This document shows, piece by piece, positions 8,193 through 15,715 of a stretch of DNA of 64,000 bases; the stretch's first letter is position 1, and every line of letters begins with the position of its first letter. The DNA is taken from NCBI RefSeq assembly GCF_030646165.1, contig NZ_JAUTDO010000001.1, positions 124,001-188,000 on the forward strand, in the 5' to 3' direction. This DNA comes from Conexibacter sp. CPCC 206217 (GTDB lineage Bacteria; Actinomycetota; Thermoleophilia; Solirubrobacterales; Solirubrobacteraceae). Below the pieces are notes generated by a model, which did not search any database, was not told the DNA's origin, and saw only the letters and a program-made list of their open reading frames with translations. Position numbers and translations under genes: made by a program.

Positions 8193-9241
8193 ATGCGGTG
8201 CAGATGCTCGCGCCCCAGCTCCCCCACCGCGCCGACCCCCACCAGCGCGGCGACGCTCTCCAACTGCGCGGCGACCAGCTCCAGCACCGCCGTCACGCCG
8301 TCGCCTCCGGCCGCAGCGAGGCCCCAGATCGCGGGGCGGCCGAGCGCGACCGCGTCGGCACCGAGCGCGAGCGCCTTCGCGACGTCGGCGCCGGAGCGGA
8401 CCTCGCCGTCGAACACGACCGGCAGCGCGCCGTCCAGCTCGGCGGCGATCGCCGGCAGCGCGTCGAGCGGCGCGATCGCGTGATCGAGCTGGCGGCCGCC
8501 GTGCGCCGAGACCCAGACGGCGACCGCGCCGGCCTCGTGCGCCAGCCGCGCGTCGGTCGGATGCAGCAGGCCCTTGACGATCAGCGGCACCGGCAGCTCC
8601 TGCGCCAGCGCCGCGACGTCGTCCCAGCGGTATTCGGCCGACCAGCCCTCCCAGAAGCTCGCCAGCCCGCGCCGCGACAGCTCCTGCTGCAGGTACGGCC
8701 GCGCGTCGACGCCGGAGCGGAAGCCGCGCCGCCGGTCGCGCACGCGCCGGCCCAGCACCGGCACGTCGGCCGTCAGCACCGCCCCGCGCGCGCCGGCCGC
8801 GATCGCCTCGTGCGCGATCTCGCGCACGAGCCCGCGGTCCTCGAACGGGTACAGCTGGATCAGCCACGGCGCCCCGCCGGCCCCGGCGGTCGCGAACGCG
8901 ACGCTCGACATCGTGCTGATCACGGGCAGCGCGCCCGCGGCGGCGGCGCCCGCGACCGTCGCCGGCTCCGCGTCGGGATGGAACAGCGCGTGCGTGCCGA
9001 CCGGCGCGACCAGCAGCGGCAGCGCCAGCTCGACGCCCGCCAGCCGCGTCGCCAGCGCCGGTCTCGGCACGCTCCGCAGCACACGCGGCAGGAAGCTCCA
9101 GCGCTCGAAGGCGGCGCGCGCGATGCGGTTGGACGCCTCCTCCTCCGCACCGGTCATGAGGTGGTCCCAGTCGGCCGCGGAGAGCGCGGCGCGGGCGGCC
9201 TCGCCGGCGTCGGCGAGCGTGTGCCAGACAGGGCGTTCCAT
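8189..9241 (-). CDS. FMN-dependent alpha-hydroxy-acid oxidase/dehydrogenase (lactate oxidase-like)
   Basis: 350 aa. The FMN-dependent TIM-barrel family signatures are LLVAPVGTHALFHPDAEP, LIVKGLLHPTDA with the flavin-contacting Lys, the active-site segment SAHGGRQLDH holding the base His and Arg, and the phosphate-binding FDGEVRSGADVAKALALGA. Two positions differ from the consensus (SNHGGRQLD to SAHGGRQLD; DGGIR to DGEVR), which may shift substrate choice but keep His and Arg. It oxidises an L-2-hydroxyacid to the 2-oxoacid. A good Shine-Dalgarno (GAGGAG) lies 5-6 nt before the ATG. Confidence 0.87.
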   Translation of the reverse strand: MERPVWHTLADAGEAARAALSAADWDHLMTGAEEEASNRIARAAFERWSFLPRVLRSVPRPALATRLAGVELALPLLVAPVGTHALFHPDAEPATVAGAAAAGALPVISTMSSVAFATAGAGGAPWLIQLYPFEDRGLVREIAHEAIAAGARGAVLTADVPVLGRRVRDRRRGFRSGVDARPYLQQELSRRGLASFWEGWSAEYRWDDVAALAQELPVPLIVKGLLHPTDARLAHEAGAVAVWVSAHGGRQLDHAIAPLDALPAIAAELDGALPVVFDGEVRSGADVAKALALGADAVALGRPAIWGLAAAGGDGVTAVLELVAAQLESVAALVGVGAVGELGREHLHRI

Positions 9242-9288
9242 GACAGCTCCTCAAAAGATCATTGGAGATACAAACATTTGATGGGCGA

Positions 9289-9294
9289 TATAAT
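9289..9294 (+). promoter_or_regulatory. Perfect -10 box of a predicted leaderless promoter
   Basis: TATAAT with exactly six bases before the ATG at 9301. With the usual -10 to start-site distance the transcript would begin at the start codon itself. There is no ribosome binding site before that ATG, which agrees. No convincing -35 at 16-18 bp. Confidence 0.6.
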
Positions 9295-9300
9295 GCCGAT

Positions 9301-10599
9301 ATGAACACAAGCGTTGGGAATGGAGCTGCAACCACGTCCGGCAGCGGCGTGAACGGGCGTGTCGCGATTGTCGACGGCTGCCGCACGCCGTTTCAGAAGA
9401 TCGGCACGCAGTTCGCCGGGCTCACCCACCTGGAGCTGGCCGAGCAGGCCGTCCGCGGCGTCGTCGAGCGCAACGAGCTGGCCGCCGGCGAGGCGACCTC
9501 TGTCGTGCTCGGCTCCGTCTACGTCCCGCTCGCGGTGCCCTACCTCGGCCGCCAGACCGCGATGGCGCTCGGCTGGGACGGCGTCGACGGCCACTCGGCC
9601 GAGTGCGCCTGCGCGACCGGCGCGCGCACGACCGTCGACGCCGCCTACCAGCTGCTGACGGGAGAGCACCAGGTCGCGATCACGGGCGGCGCCGAGTCGC
9701 TCTCGCAGCGCCCGCTGGAGCTGGGCGACTCCGCCCGCGAGGCGCTCGTCGGCGCGCGCGGCGACGTCGGGGCGCTGCTCGACGTGACGCTGAGAGACCT
9801 GCTGCCGGCGCCGCCGTCAGTGACCGAGCCCTACAGCGGCCGCACGCTGCTCGACCACGCCGAGGAGATGATGGTCGAGTGGGGCGTCTCGCGTCAGGAC
9901 GCCGACGCGTTCGCGACGCGCAGCCACAAGCGCGCCGCGGCCGCCTGGGCGGACGGGCGCATCGAGCAGGAGATCGTCCCCGTCACGCTGGCCGACGGCG
10001 AGGTCGTGCGCGAGGACAACCTCGTGCGGCCCGACAGCTCGCCGGAGCTGCTCGCGAGACTGCGCGCGGTCCGCCCCGACGGCCTGCTGACGGCCGGCAG
10101 CGCTTCGCCGCTGACCGACGGCGCCTCCGCCGTGCTGCTGATGAGCGAGCGGGCGCTGGAGCGCTCCGGCCGCACGCCGCTGGCGTTTCTGCGCGCCTGG
10201 TCGTTCACCGGTCAGGACCCGGCGCTCGGGGCGCTGATCGGGCCCGTCTTCGCGCTCAACGAGGCGCTCGGGCGCGCCGGCCTGACTGTCGCGCAGCTCG
10301 ACCTGCTCGATCTCCACGAGGCGTTCTCCGGCCAGGTCCTGAGCAACCTGCGGGCGATGGCCTCCGAGGAGTTCGCGCAGCGCCACCTGCCCGGCGAGCG
10401 CCGGCTCGGCGAGGTGCCCGACGCGATCCTCAACGTCAACGGCGGCTCGGTCGCGCTCGGCCACCCGTTCGGAGCGACCGGCGGCCGGCTGATCACGCAG
10501 AGCGCCAACGAGCTGCGGCGGCGCGGCGGACGCTACGCGGCGATCGGGATCTGCGCCGGCGGCTCACGTGGCGCGGCATTGGTACTGGAAGCCGCCTGA
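9301..10599 (+). CDS. Thiolase family protein (acetyl-CoA C-acyltransferase)
   Basis: 432 aa classical thiolase. Nucleophilic Cys in SAECACATGARTTVDAAYQ near residue 105; C-terminal catalytic pieces NVNGGSVALGHPFGATGGRL (His) and GICAGGSRGAALVLE (acid/base Cys). It cleaves 3-oxoacyl-CoA with CoA, or condenses acetyl-CoA. The ATG at 9301 is preferred over the upstream TTG at 9262 because a perfect TATAAT lies six bases before it, implying a leaderless transcript. It stands alone, divergent from the hydroxyacid oxidase, and is followed by the strong promoter for the next unit. Confidence 0.9.
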   Translation: MNTSVGNGAATTSGSGVNGRVAIVDGCRTPFQKIGTQFAGLTHLELAEQAVRGVVERNELAAGEATSVVLGSVYVPLAVPYLGRQTAMALGWDGVDGHSAECACATGARTTVDAAYQLLTGEHQVAITGGAESLSQRPLELGDSAREALVGARGDVGALLDVTLRDLLPAPPSVTEPYSGRTLLDHAEEMMVEWGVSRQDADAFATRSHKRAAAAWADGRIEQEIVPVTLADGEVVREDNLVRPDSSPELLARLRAVRPDGLLTAGSASPLTDGASAVLLMSERALERSGRTPLAFLRAWSFTGQDPALGALIGPVFALNEALGRAGLTVAQLDLLDLHEAFSGQVLSNLRAMASEEFAQRHLPGERRLGEVPDAILNVNGGSVALGHPFGATGGRLITQSANELRRRGGRYAAIGICAGGSRGAALVLEAA

Positions 10600-10604
10600 G
10601 TCAC

Positions 10605-10634
10605 TTGACGTGCACATTCCCTTCGGGGTATAAA
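10605..10634 (+). promoter_or_regulatory. Sigma-70-type promoter TTGACG-N18-TATAAA
   Basis: A -35 TTGACG at 10605-10610 and a -10 TATAAA at 10629-10634 separated by 18 bp form one of the best housekeeping-like promoters in the window. It starts six bases after the thiolase stop and drives the 92-aa gene and the solute-binding lipoprotein. A transcript from about 10641 would carry a 65-nt leader holding the hairpin listed next. Confidence 0.7.
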
Positions 10635-10642
10635 TAGTCGGA

Positions 10643-10675
10643 CATCAGAGGATCTCTGTTCAAGGGCCTCTGATG
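10643..10675 (+). promoter_or_regulatory. Perfect 9-bp inverted repeat in the 5' leader (hairpin or operator)
   Basis: CATCAGAGG and CCTCTGATG are perfect reverse complements with a 15-base centre. The repeat starts at the predicted transcription start, so it can act either as a DNA operator at +1 or as an RNA stem upstream of the AGGAGG ribosome site at 10696-10701. It does not match a riboswitch class I can recognise (no thi-box, no T-box). Confidence 0.55.
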
Positions 10676-10706
10676 CGGGGAGAACGAGGAGAGAAAGGAG
10701 GCTTGT

Positions 10707-10985
10707 GTGGTGCAAGTCGTGTCGCGTACCGCGGTCGAGGCCGCCATCGGCGACGTCTGTCGCACGCTCACGCTCGACGGCTACGTCGCGCGCTACGAGG
10801 TGCAGGCCGAGACGCTGCGCTTCGACGTCGAAGCCGGCAGCGGGGCGTGCGAGGACTGCCTCAGCCCGAAGCCCGTCCTCCATCGCATGCTCGACCAGGC
10901 ACTGCAGCGCGCCGGAATCGGCCTGCAGGTGCAGATCAGCTACCCGGGCGAGGGTGCCCGGCCGCGCAACCGAGGAACTGCTTGA
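10707..10985 (+). CDS. Small uncharacterised protein (92 aa) preceding an ABC solute-binding protein
   Basis: 92 aa (91 if the second GTG, 8 nt from AGGAGG, is used). Not recognised with confidence. Visible features: alpha/beta-like alternation, a CEDC motif at about residues 49-52 (ACEDCLSPKPVLHRML), and no signal peptide or membrane segment. The CxxC-like pair in a small acidic protein recalls NifU-C-like or thioredoxin-like modules, but I would not assign it. Its stop overlaps the lipoprotein start (TGATG), so it is translated with the transporter component. It may be a metal- or redox-linked accessory, or an enzyme subunit for the imported compound. Confidence 0.65.
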   Translation: MVQVVSRTAVEAAIGDVCRTLTLDGYVARYEVQAETLRFDVEAGSGACEDCLSPKPVLHRMLDQALQRAGIGLQVQISYPGEGARPRNRGTA

Positions 10986-12058
10986 TGCCCATGACGCTCC
11001 GAACGTTGTTGAACTCCCGACGCGGTGTCGCGGCCCTCGTCGCGCTCGCCTGCGCGGCGGCGCTGGCCGTTGCCGGCTGCGGGTCCTCGTCCTCCTCCGA
11101 CGGCGGCACGACCGCCTCGGCCGACCTCTCCAGAGCGGCGAGAAAGCCCGACTCGGCGACGCCGGTGAGACTCGGCGTGACCGGCCTCGGCATCAACCTC
11201 TACTGGGACCTGATCGCCGCCGACAGAGCGGGGATCTTCAGAGACAACAACCTGACGCCGACGTTCGTCGCGGTCTCGACCCCGGGCGACCTCGTCTCGG
11301 CCGCCTCCGGCGGCAGCACCGACTTCGTCTCGGTCGCGACCGACACGCTGATCAACGCCGAGGACAGAGGCGCGCCGCTGAAGATCGTCGCCAGCGAGGC
11401 GTACGGATCCTACGACCTCGTCGCGAAGAACTCGATCGGCGACTGGGAGCAGCTGAAGGGCAAGAAGGTCGGGATCGCCGACCCCGGCTCCGGCAGCACG
11501 GTCCTGCTCAACGCGCTGCTGGCCAAGCACGGGCTGACGCCCAAGGACGTCACCTACGTGCCGGCCGCCGCGACGCCGCAGCGGCTCGCCGCGCTGCAGT
11601 CGGGCGCGGTCGACGCCGCGCTGCTGGCGGACCCGGCGAACTACACCGCGATCGAGACCGGCGACTTCCACTCGCTCGGCAACACGGTCGACGCCGTCTA
11701 CCCGTACCAGATCACCACGCACGCGGTGAACGAGGACTTCGCGAAGAAGAACCCGTCGGCGGTGATCGCGTTCGTCACCTCGATCCAGCAGGCGCATGAC
11801 TGGCTGTATGACCCGGCCAACAAGGACGCCGCGATCGACGCCTTCGCGGACGTCGCGAGAGTGCCGAGAGCGATCGCCGAGAGATCGTACGACGCGATGT
11901 TCAACAGATTCAGAACGATGTCGCCGTCGGCCCAGATAGACCCGAGAGCGATGGCCGCCGTCTACGACGCGATGAACACGACGACGGGCCAGAGAACCGA
12001 GCGCAGCGACGACAGATACATCGACCCGGCCTACCTGAGAGCGGCCGGCGTCAACTGA
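10985..12058 (+). CDS. ABC transporter substrate-binding lipoprotein (NMT1/TauA-SsuA type)
   Basis: 357 aa. Lipoprotein signal: basic start, hydrophobic core and lipobox LAVAGC at about residue 31, so the mature protein is anchored on the outer face of the membrane. The rest is the NMT1/TauA periplasmic-binding fold (KGKKVGIADPGSGSTVL; AVDAALLADPANYTAIE). It should serve the nitrate/sulfonate-type permease and ATPase at 18011-19731, which have no binding protein of their own. Codon use is odd: 15 of about 20 Arg codons are AGA, including nearly all in the mature domain. Followed by a strong hairpin terminator. Confidence 0.9.
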   Translation: MPMTLRTLLNSRRGVAALVALACAAALAVAGCGSSSSSDGGTTASADLSRAARKPDSATPVRLGVTGLGINLYWDLIAADRAGIFRDNNLTPTFVAVSTPGDLVSAASGGSTDFVSVATDTLINAEDRGAPLKIVASEAYGSYDLVAKNSIGDWEQLKGKKVGIADPGSGSTVLLNALLAKHGLTPKDVTYVPAAATPQRLAALQSGAVDAALLADPANYTAIETGDFHSLGNTVDAVYPYQITTHAVNEDFAKKNPSAVIAFVTSIQQAHDWLYDPANKDAAIDAFADVARVPRAIAERSYDAMFNRFRTMSPSAQIDPRAMAAVYDAMNTTTGQRTERSDDRYIDPAYLRAAGVN

Positions 12059-12100
12059 GTCGCCCGCGGCGCGCGCACAACCTCGTCCACCACCCACGAC

Positions 12101-12134
12101 CACGAGGGGCAGGCCGAAAGGCCCGCCCCTCGTG
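12101..12134. terminator. Strong hairpin terminator between convergent genes
   Basis: CACGAGGGGC pairs perfectly with GCCCCTCGTG, with an inner GGCC-gaaa-GGCC stem, giving about 14 bp capped by a GAAA tetraloop. No U-tract on either side, as is common in GC-rich actinobacteria. It separates the lipoprotein gene from the convergent ketopantoate-reductase-like gene. Confidence 0.75.
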
Positions 12135-12196
12135 CGTTCGGGAGGGATTCGCGCCGCCACCGGGCAGCCGCACGACGCGCCGCCCCACCGACACGT

Positions 12197-13225
12197 TCAC
12201 CCGCTGCGCGCGACGCGCTGCGCCCCGGACTGCTCGACCGCTCGCATCAGCGCCAGCACGCCGCGCTGCGCCGGCACCGGCACGCCATGCTCGTCGGCGA
12301 GCGCAACGAGCGCGCCGTTGTGGCCCTCGACCTCGGTCGGGCGGCCGGCGAGCACGTCCTGCAGCATCGACGGGACCGTGTCGCCCATCTGCGCGCACAG
12401 CCGCGCCTGACGTTCCAGCAGCGCGTCCAGGTCGAGCGCCACGCTGGCCGCCGCCGCGACCGCGACCGCCTCCGCGATCAGCTCGCGCGCAAGCGCGCTC
12501 GCCGACGGCGACGCCGAGATCCCGCCGAGCCGCACCCGCAGCAAGGCGGTCAAGGGGTTGAGCGAGCACGCGATCGCCGTCTTCTCCCAGATCGCGAGCC
12601 CCGGATCGGCGACGACGCGCGGCTGCAGCCCGGCCCGCTCCAGCACCGCGACGACACCCGCAAACGCCGCCGGCGGGGTGTCCGCCGCAGACGCCGCCGG
12701 CGGCGCATCCGCCGAAACCGCCCGCGACCGCGCATCCGCCTCGAAGGCGCCGAACAGCAGCGGCCCGTCCTCGACCGGCCGGATCTCACCGCGCGCGACG
12801 CGCACCGAGCCGGCGTAGGTGATCCCGCGCAGCGTCCGATGCGGCCCGACCGCGGCGGCGACCGTCTCGGCGTGGCCGAGCCCGTTCTGCAGCGGCAGCG
12901 CCCAGCCGTCGGGCGCCAGCAGCCGCGCGGTCGCGGCCGCCGCGGCCGGCAGCGCCGGCGACTTGACGAGCAGCAGCGCCAGCCCACTCGGCGGCACCGC
13001 GCCGGGATCGGCGCTCGCCTGCACCGCGACCGTGCGGCGCCGTTCGCGCTCGTGCAGCACGATCCCGCGCCGTCGCAGCGCCGCGACCGTCTCGGCACGA
13101 TGGTCCAGCAGCCACGTCTCGACGCCGGCCTCGCTCAGCCGCGCCGCGTAGAGGCAGCCCAGCGCCCCCGCGCCGACGACGGTCACCCGCCGCGGCGCAG
13201 GCGCGCCGGCTGCCGTGCCGGACAT
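12197..13225 (-). CDS. Ketopantoate reductase (PanE/ApbA)-family oxidoreductase
   Basis: 342 aa. N-terminal NAD(P)-binding Rossmann motif VTVVGAGALGCLYAARL, then VKSPALPAAA and QNGLGHAETV (the conserved NG segment), and a C-terminal all-alpha domain with WEKTAIACSLNPLTAL (conserved Lys and Asn). Longer than the usual 300 aa because of an Ala/Pro-rich insert near residues 180-205. As the last gene of a catabolic operon it is more likely to reduce a 2-oxoacid intermediate than to make pantoate. ATG at 13225 is preferred, with GGCAGGG just upstream. Confidence 0.85.
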   Translation of the reverse strand: MSGTAAGAPAPRRVTVVGAGALGCLYAARLSEAGVETWLLDHRAETVAALRRRGIVLHERERRRTVAVQASADPGAVPPSGLALLLVKSPALPAAAAATARLLAPDGWALPLQNGLGHAETVAAAVGPHRTLRGITYAGSVRVARGEIRPVEDGPLLFGAFEADARSRAVSADAPPAASAADTPPAAFAGVVAVLERAGLQPRVVADPGLAIWEKTAIACSLNPLTALLRVRLGGISASPSASALARELIAEAVAVAAAASVALDLDALLERQARLCAQMGDTVPSMLQDVLAGRPTEVEGHNGALVALADEHGVPVPAQRGVLALMRAVEQSGAQRVARSG

Positions 13226-13254
13226 CCCTGCCGGCACCGTCTGCGCCCCGCTCT

Positions 13255-14118
13255 CTAGCGCTCGGCGAGCGCGAGCACGCGCTCGGCCATGCGCACGGTG
13301 GCGTAGTCGATCATGTCGCTGCCCATGCGGATCGCGCCCTGGCCCTGCTGCTCGGCGCGGCGCATCGTCTCGATCGCCTCGCGCGCATAGGCGATCTCCT
13401 CCTCGCTCGGGCGCAGCGTCTCGTGGATCGGCTCGACCTGACCGGGGTGGATCGCGACGTAGCCGGTGTAGCCGAGCACGCGGTAGCTCTCGACGTGCTT
13501 GCACAGGCCGTCCTTGTCATCGAGGTCGACCCAGGCGCCGCCGATGATGTGCTCGAAGCCGTTGGCGCGCGCGTCGAGCAGCAGCTTGGAGCGCAGGAAC
13601 AGCGTCTCCTGGCCCTCGACCGACCAGTCGAAGCCGAGGAAGCGATGGGGATCGCCGTTTCTCGCCCCGCTGCCGGCCCAGAAGCCGATGTTGCGGCGGC
13701 TGGCGCGGCCCAGCTCGTAGGCGGTGACCATCGCCTCCGGCGTCTCGATGATCGGCAGCAGCGGCAGCTCGCAGCCGAGCTCGTCGAGCGTGCGATCGAC
13801 CACCTTGATCACGTCGACGGTCGACTTCGGGACCATCAGCAGGTCGACGGCCGGCGCCGCGGCCGCCGCGGCGACGTCGAGCAGCCCACCGCGCTGGACC
13901 TCGTTGGGCCGCAGCACGATGATCGACTGCCCCGCGTCGCGCAGCGCCTGCGCGTTCTCCGCGAGCGCCTCGCGCGCGGCCGGCACCTCCTCGTCGGGGA
14001 CCGAGTCCTCGAAGTCGATCACGACCGCGTCGGCGCCGTACTTGGCGGCCTTGCGGACCCACTCGGAGCGGTTGCCGGGCACGTACAGCATGCTCCGCAT
14101 CGGACGGTCGAGAACCAC
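13255..14118 (-). CDS. HpcH/HpaI aldolase / citrate-lyase-beta (CitE)-like lyase
   Basis: 287 aa. CitE-like fold: SMLYVPGNRSEWVRKA at the start, DFEDSVPDEE (metal and substrate acid), LRPNE, PLLPIIETPEAM (catalytic Glu), and GYVAIHPGQVEPIHE. Members cleave malyl-CoA, citramalyl-CoA or beta-methylmalyl-CoA type 3-hydroxyacyl-CoA thioesters, often after activation by a class III CoA-transferase, which is the next gene upstream. GTG start overlaps that gene's stop by 1 bp, with AGGAGTG as ribosome site. Inference: the transferase makes a hydroxyacyl-CoA and this enzyme splits it. Confidence 0.87.
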   Translation of the reverse strand: MVLDRPMRSMLYVPGNRSEWVRKAAKYGADAVVIDFEDSVPDEEVPAAREALAENAQALRDAGQSIIVLRPNEVQRGGLLDVAAAAAAPAVDLLMVPKSTVDVIKVVDRTLDELGCELPLLPIIETPEAMVTAYELGRASRRNIGFWAGSGARNGDPHRFLGFDWSVEGQETLFLRSKLLLDARANGFEHIIGGAWVDLDDKDGLCKHVESYRVLGYTGYVAIHPGQVEPIHETLRPSEEEIAYAREAIETMRRAEQQGQGAIRMGSDMIDYATVRMAERVLALAER

Positions 14119-15335
14119 TAGATCACTCCTTGCGCTCGCCAGCCGGCGAGATCGTCTTCGCTGGCGTCAGCCAGCGCCTTCAACACGCTGTCGGTGTCGC
14201 GGCCGAGCGGCGGCGCCGAGCGCAGCGGCGGCAGCATCGCGCCGCCGACCTTGACCGGGTTGCCGATGTACGGCGCCGGGCCGAAGCCCTCGTGCTCGAC
14301 CTGGACGTACATCCCGCGCGCGGTCAGGTTGTCGTCGGCGAGCACGTCGGCGATCCCGCGCACCGGCGCGACCGGCACGCCGGCCTCGGTGAGCATCGCG
14401 AGCACCTCGGCGGTCGACTTGTCGCGCGCCCACTCGCGCACGACCGGCAGGAACACGTCCGGCAGGTTCGCCTCCCGCTGCGCGGTGTCGGCCAGCCGCG
14501 GGTCGGTCGGCAGCTCGGGTCTGCCGACGATCCCCGCGATCAGATGGAAGAAGCGCTCCGAGATCGCGGCGTACATGACGTGGCCGTCGGTCGTCGTCAG
14601 CACGCCCGTCGGCAGCCACGCGCGCTCGTTGCCCGGCGGTACCTCGACGCCCTGCACGTCGAGGTACAGCAGCAGCCGCTCCAGCTGCGAGACGAGGCAG
14701 TCGAACTGCGCGACGTCGACGTGCGACCCCCTCCCCGTCGCGCGCGCGTGCATCACGGCGGCGAGCGCGCCGAAGGCGGCGTACGTGCCGGTGATGATGT
14801 CGCTGAGGCCGAGCCCGGTGAAGACCGGCGGCGAGTCGGCGCCGGCGGTGCGGCTGGAGAAGCCGCTGAGCGCCTCCGCGATCTGCCCGTAGGACGGCTG
14901 GCGCCAGTACGGCGAGGTGCCGGGCTGGCCGTAGCCGCTGATCGACGCGAGCACGATCGACGGGTTGGCGGCGGCGAGCACGTCGTAGCCGAGCCCGAGC
15001 TTGTCCATCGTCCCGGCCGACATGTTCTCGACGACGAGGTCGAACTCCGGCAGCAGCCGGGCGATGATCTGCTTCGCCTCCGGCTGCTTGAGGTCGAGCG
15101 TCAGACTGCGCTTGTTGCGGTTGGGGCCGAGGAAGCCGGTCGGCACCGAGGTGCCGTCCGCGCCGACGGCGGCCGGCCCGCGCGTGCGCGCCGACTCGCC
15201 GGTCCCGGGCCGCTCGACCTTGACGACGTCGGCGCCGAGGTCGGCGAGCATCATCGTGCAGTACGGGCCGGCGAGCACGTGCGTCAGGTCGAGCACGCGC
15301 ATGCCCGCCAGCAGCGGCGGCAGCGTCGCGCTCAT
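14118..15335 (-). CDS. Class III (CaiB/BaiF) CoA-transferase
   Basis: 405 aa, usual family length. Motifs: RVLDLTHVLAGPYCTMMLAD, LGADVVKVERPGTGE with the CoA-contacting region, LDLKQPEAK, and the catalytic Asp region GLGLSDIITGTYAAFG. It moves CoA from a donor thioester to a carboxylic acid. It lies between a Rieske ferredoxin (4-bp overlap upstream) and the CitE-like lyase (1-bp overlap downstream). This order suggests an acid released by the amidohydrolase step is CoA-activated and cleaved. Confidence 0.9.
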   Translation of the reverse strand: MSATLPPLLAGMRVLDLTHVLAGPYCTMMLADLGADVVKVERPGTGESARTRGPAAVGADGTSVPTGFLGPNRNKRSLTLDLKQPEAKQIIARLLPEFDLVVENMSAGTMDKLGLGYDVLAAANPSIVLASISGYGQPGTSPYWRQPSYGQIAEALSGFSSRTAGADSPPVFTGLGLSDIITGTYAAFGALAAVMHARATGRGSHVDVAQFDCLVSQLERLLLYLDVQGVEVPPGNERAWLPTGVLTTTDGHVMYAAISERFFHLIAGIVGRPELPTDPRLADTAQREANLPDVFLPVVREWARDKSTAEVLAMLTEAGVPVAPVRGIADVLADDNLTARGMYVQVEHEGFGPAPYIGNPVKVGGAMLPPLRSAPPLGRDTDSVLKALADASEDDLAGWRAQGVI

Positions 15336-15715
15336 GCGGCGACCCTCGCGCGCTTGGGCCGCAGGTCGACGAGCACGCGCCCGTTCTCGACGCCGACCGG
15401 GTAGGTTGCCACGCGCAGCTGCGGGTCGGTCGTGCAGCGGCCGTCCTGCAGGCGGAACTCCCACGTGTGCCACGGGCACGCGAGCACCGGGTCGGCGGCG
15501 TCGGCGATCAGGCCGCCGGGCGCCGAGCTGCCGCGCAGTCTCGGGTGCACGTTGCCGCACATGAACGACTGCGACTGGTGCGGGCAGACGTTGCGCAGCG
15601 CGAACACCTCGCCGCGCCAGCGCGCCAGCACGAGCTCGCGGTTGCCGGCGCGCTTGACGGCGGGAACGCCCTCCTCCAGCTCGTCCAGCGCGCAGACGTC
15701 GACCAGCCCGCTCAT
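15332..15715 (-). CDS. Stand-alone Rieske [2Fe-2S] protein, ferredoxin type
   Basis: 127 aa, a single Rieske domain. Cluster ligands are CPH (NVCPHQSQSF) and CPWHTWEF, i.e. C-x-H and C-x2-H with about 34 residues between. No signal peptide or membrane anchor, so cytoplasmic. Normally such proteins feed electrons to a Rieske oxygenase, but none is encoded in the window. Instead it overlaps by 4 bp the amidohydrolase upstream and the CoA-transferase downstream. A second amidohydrolase-Rieske pair at 20989-22466 repeats the arrangement. Confidence 0.9.
   Translation of the reverse strand: MSGLVDVCALDELEEGVPAVKRAGNRELVLARWRGEVFALRNVCPHQSQSFMCGNVHPRLRGSSAPGGLIADAADPVLACPWHTWEFRLQDGRCTTDPQLRVATYPVGVENGRVLVDLRPKRARVAA

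Noticed and set aside
7158..9386. 742-codon - strand frame across the crotonase and hydroxyacid oxidase
   Set aside because: The oxidase is coded in another frame with all motifs; this one has shadow composition.
10636..10706. Riboswitch in the leader of the lipoprotein unit
   Set aside because: One simple hairpin only; no conserved core of the TPP, cobalamin, SAM, FMN or glycine classes could be recognised.
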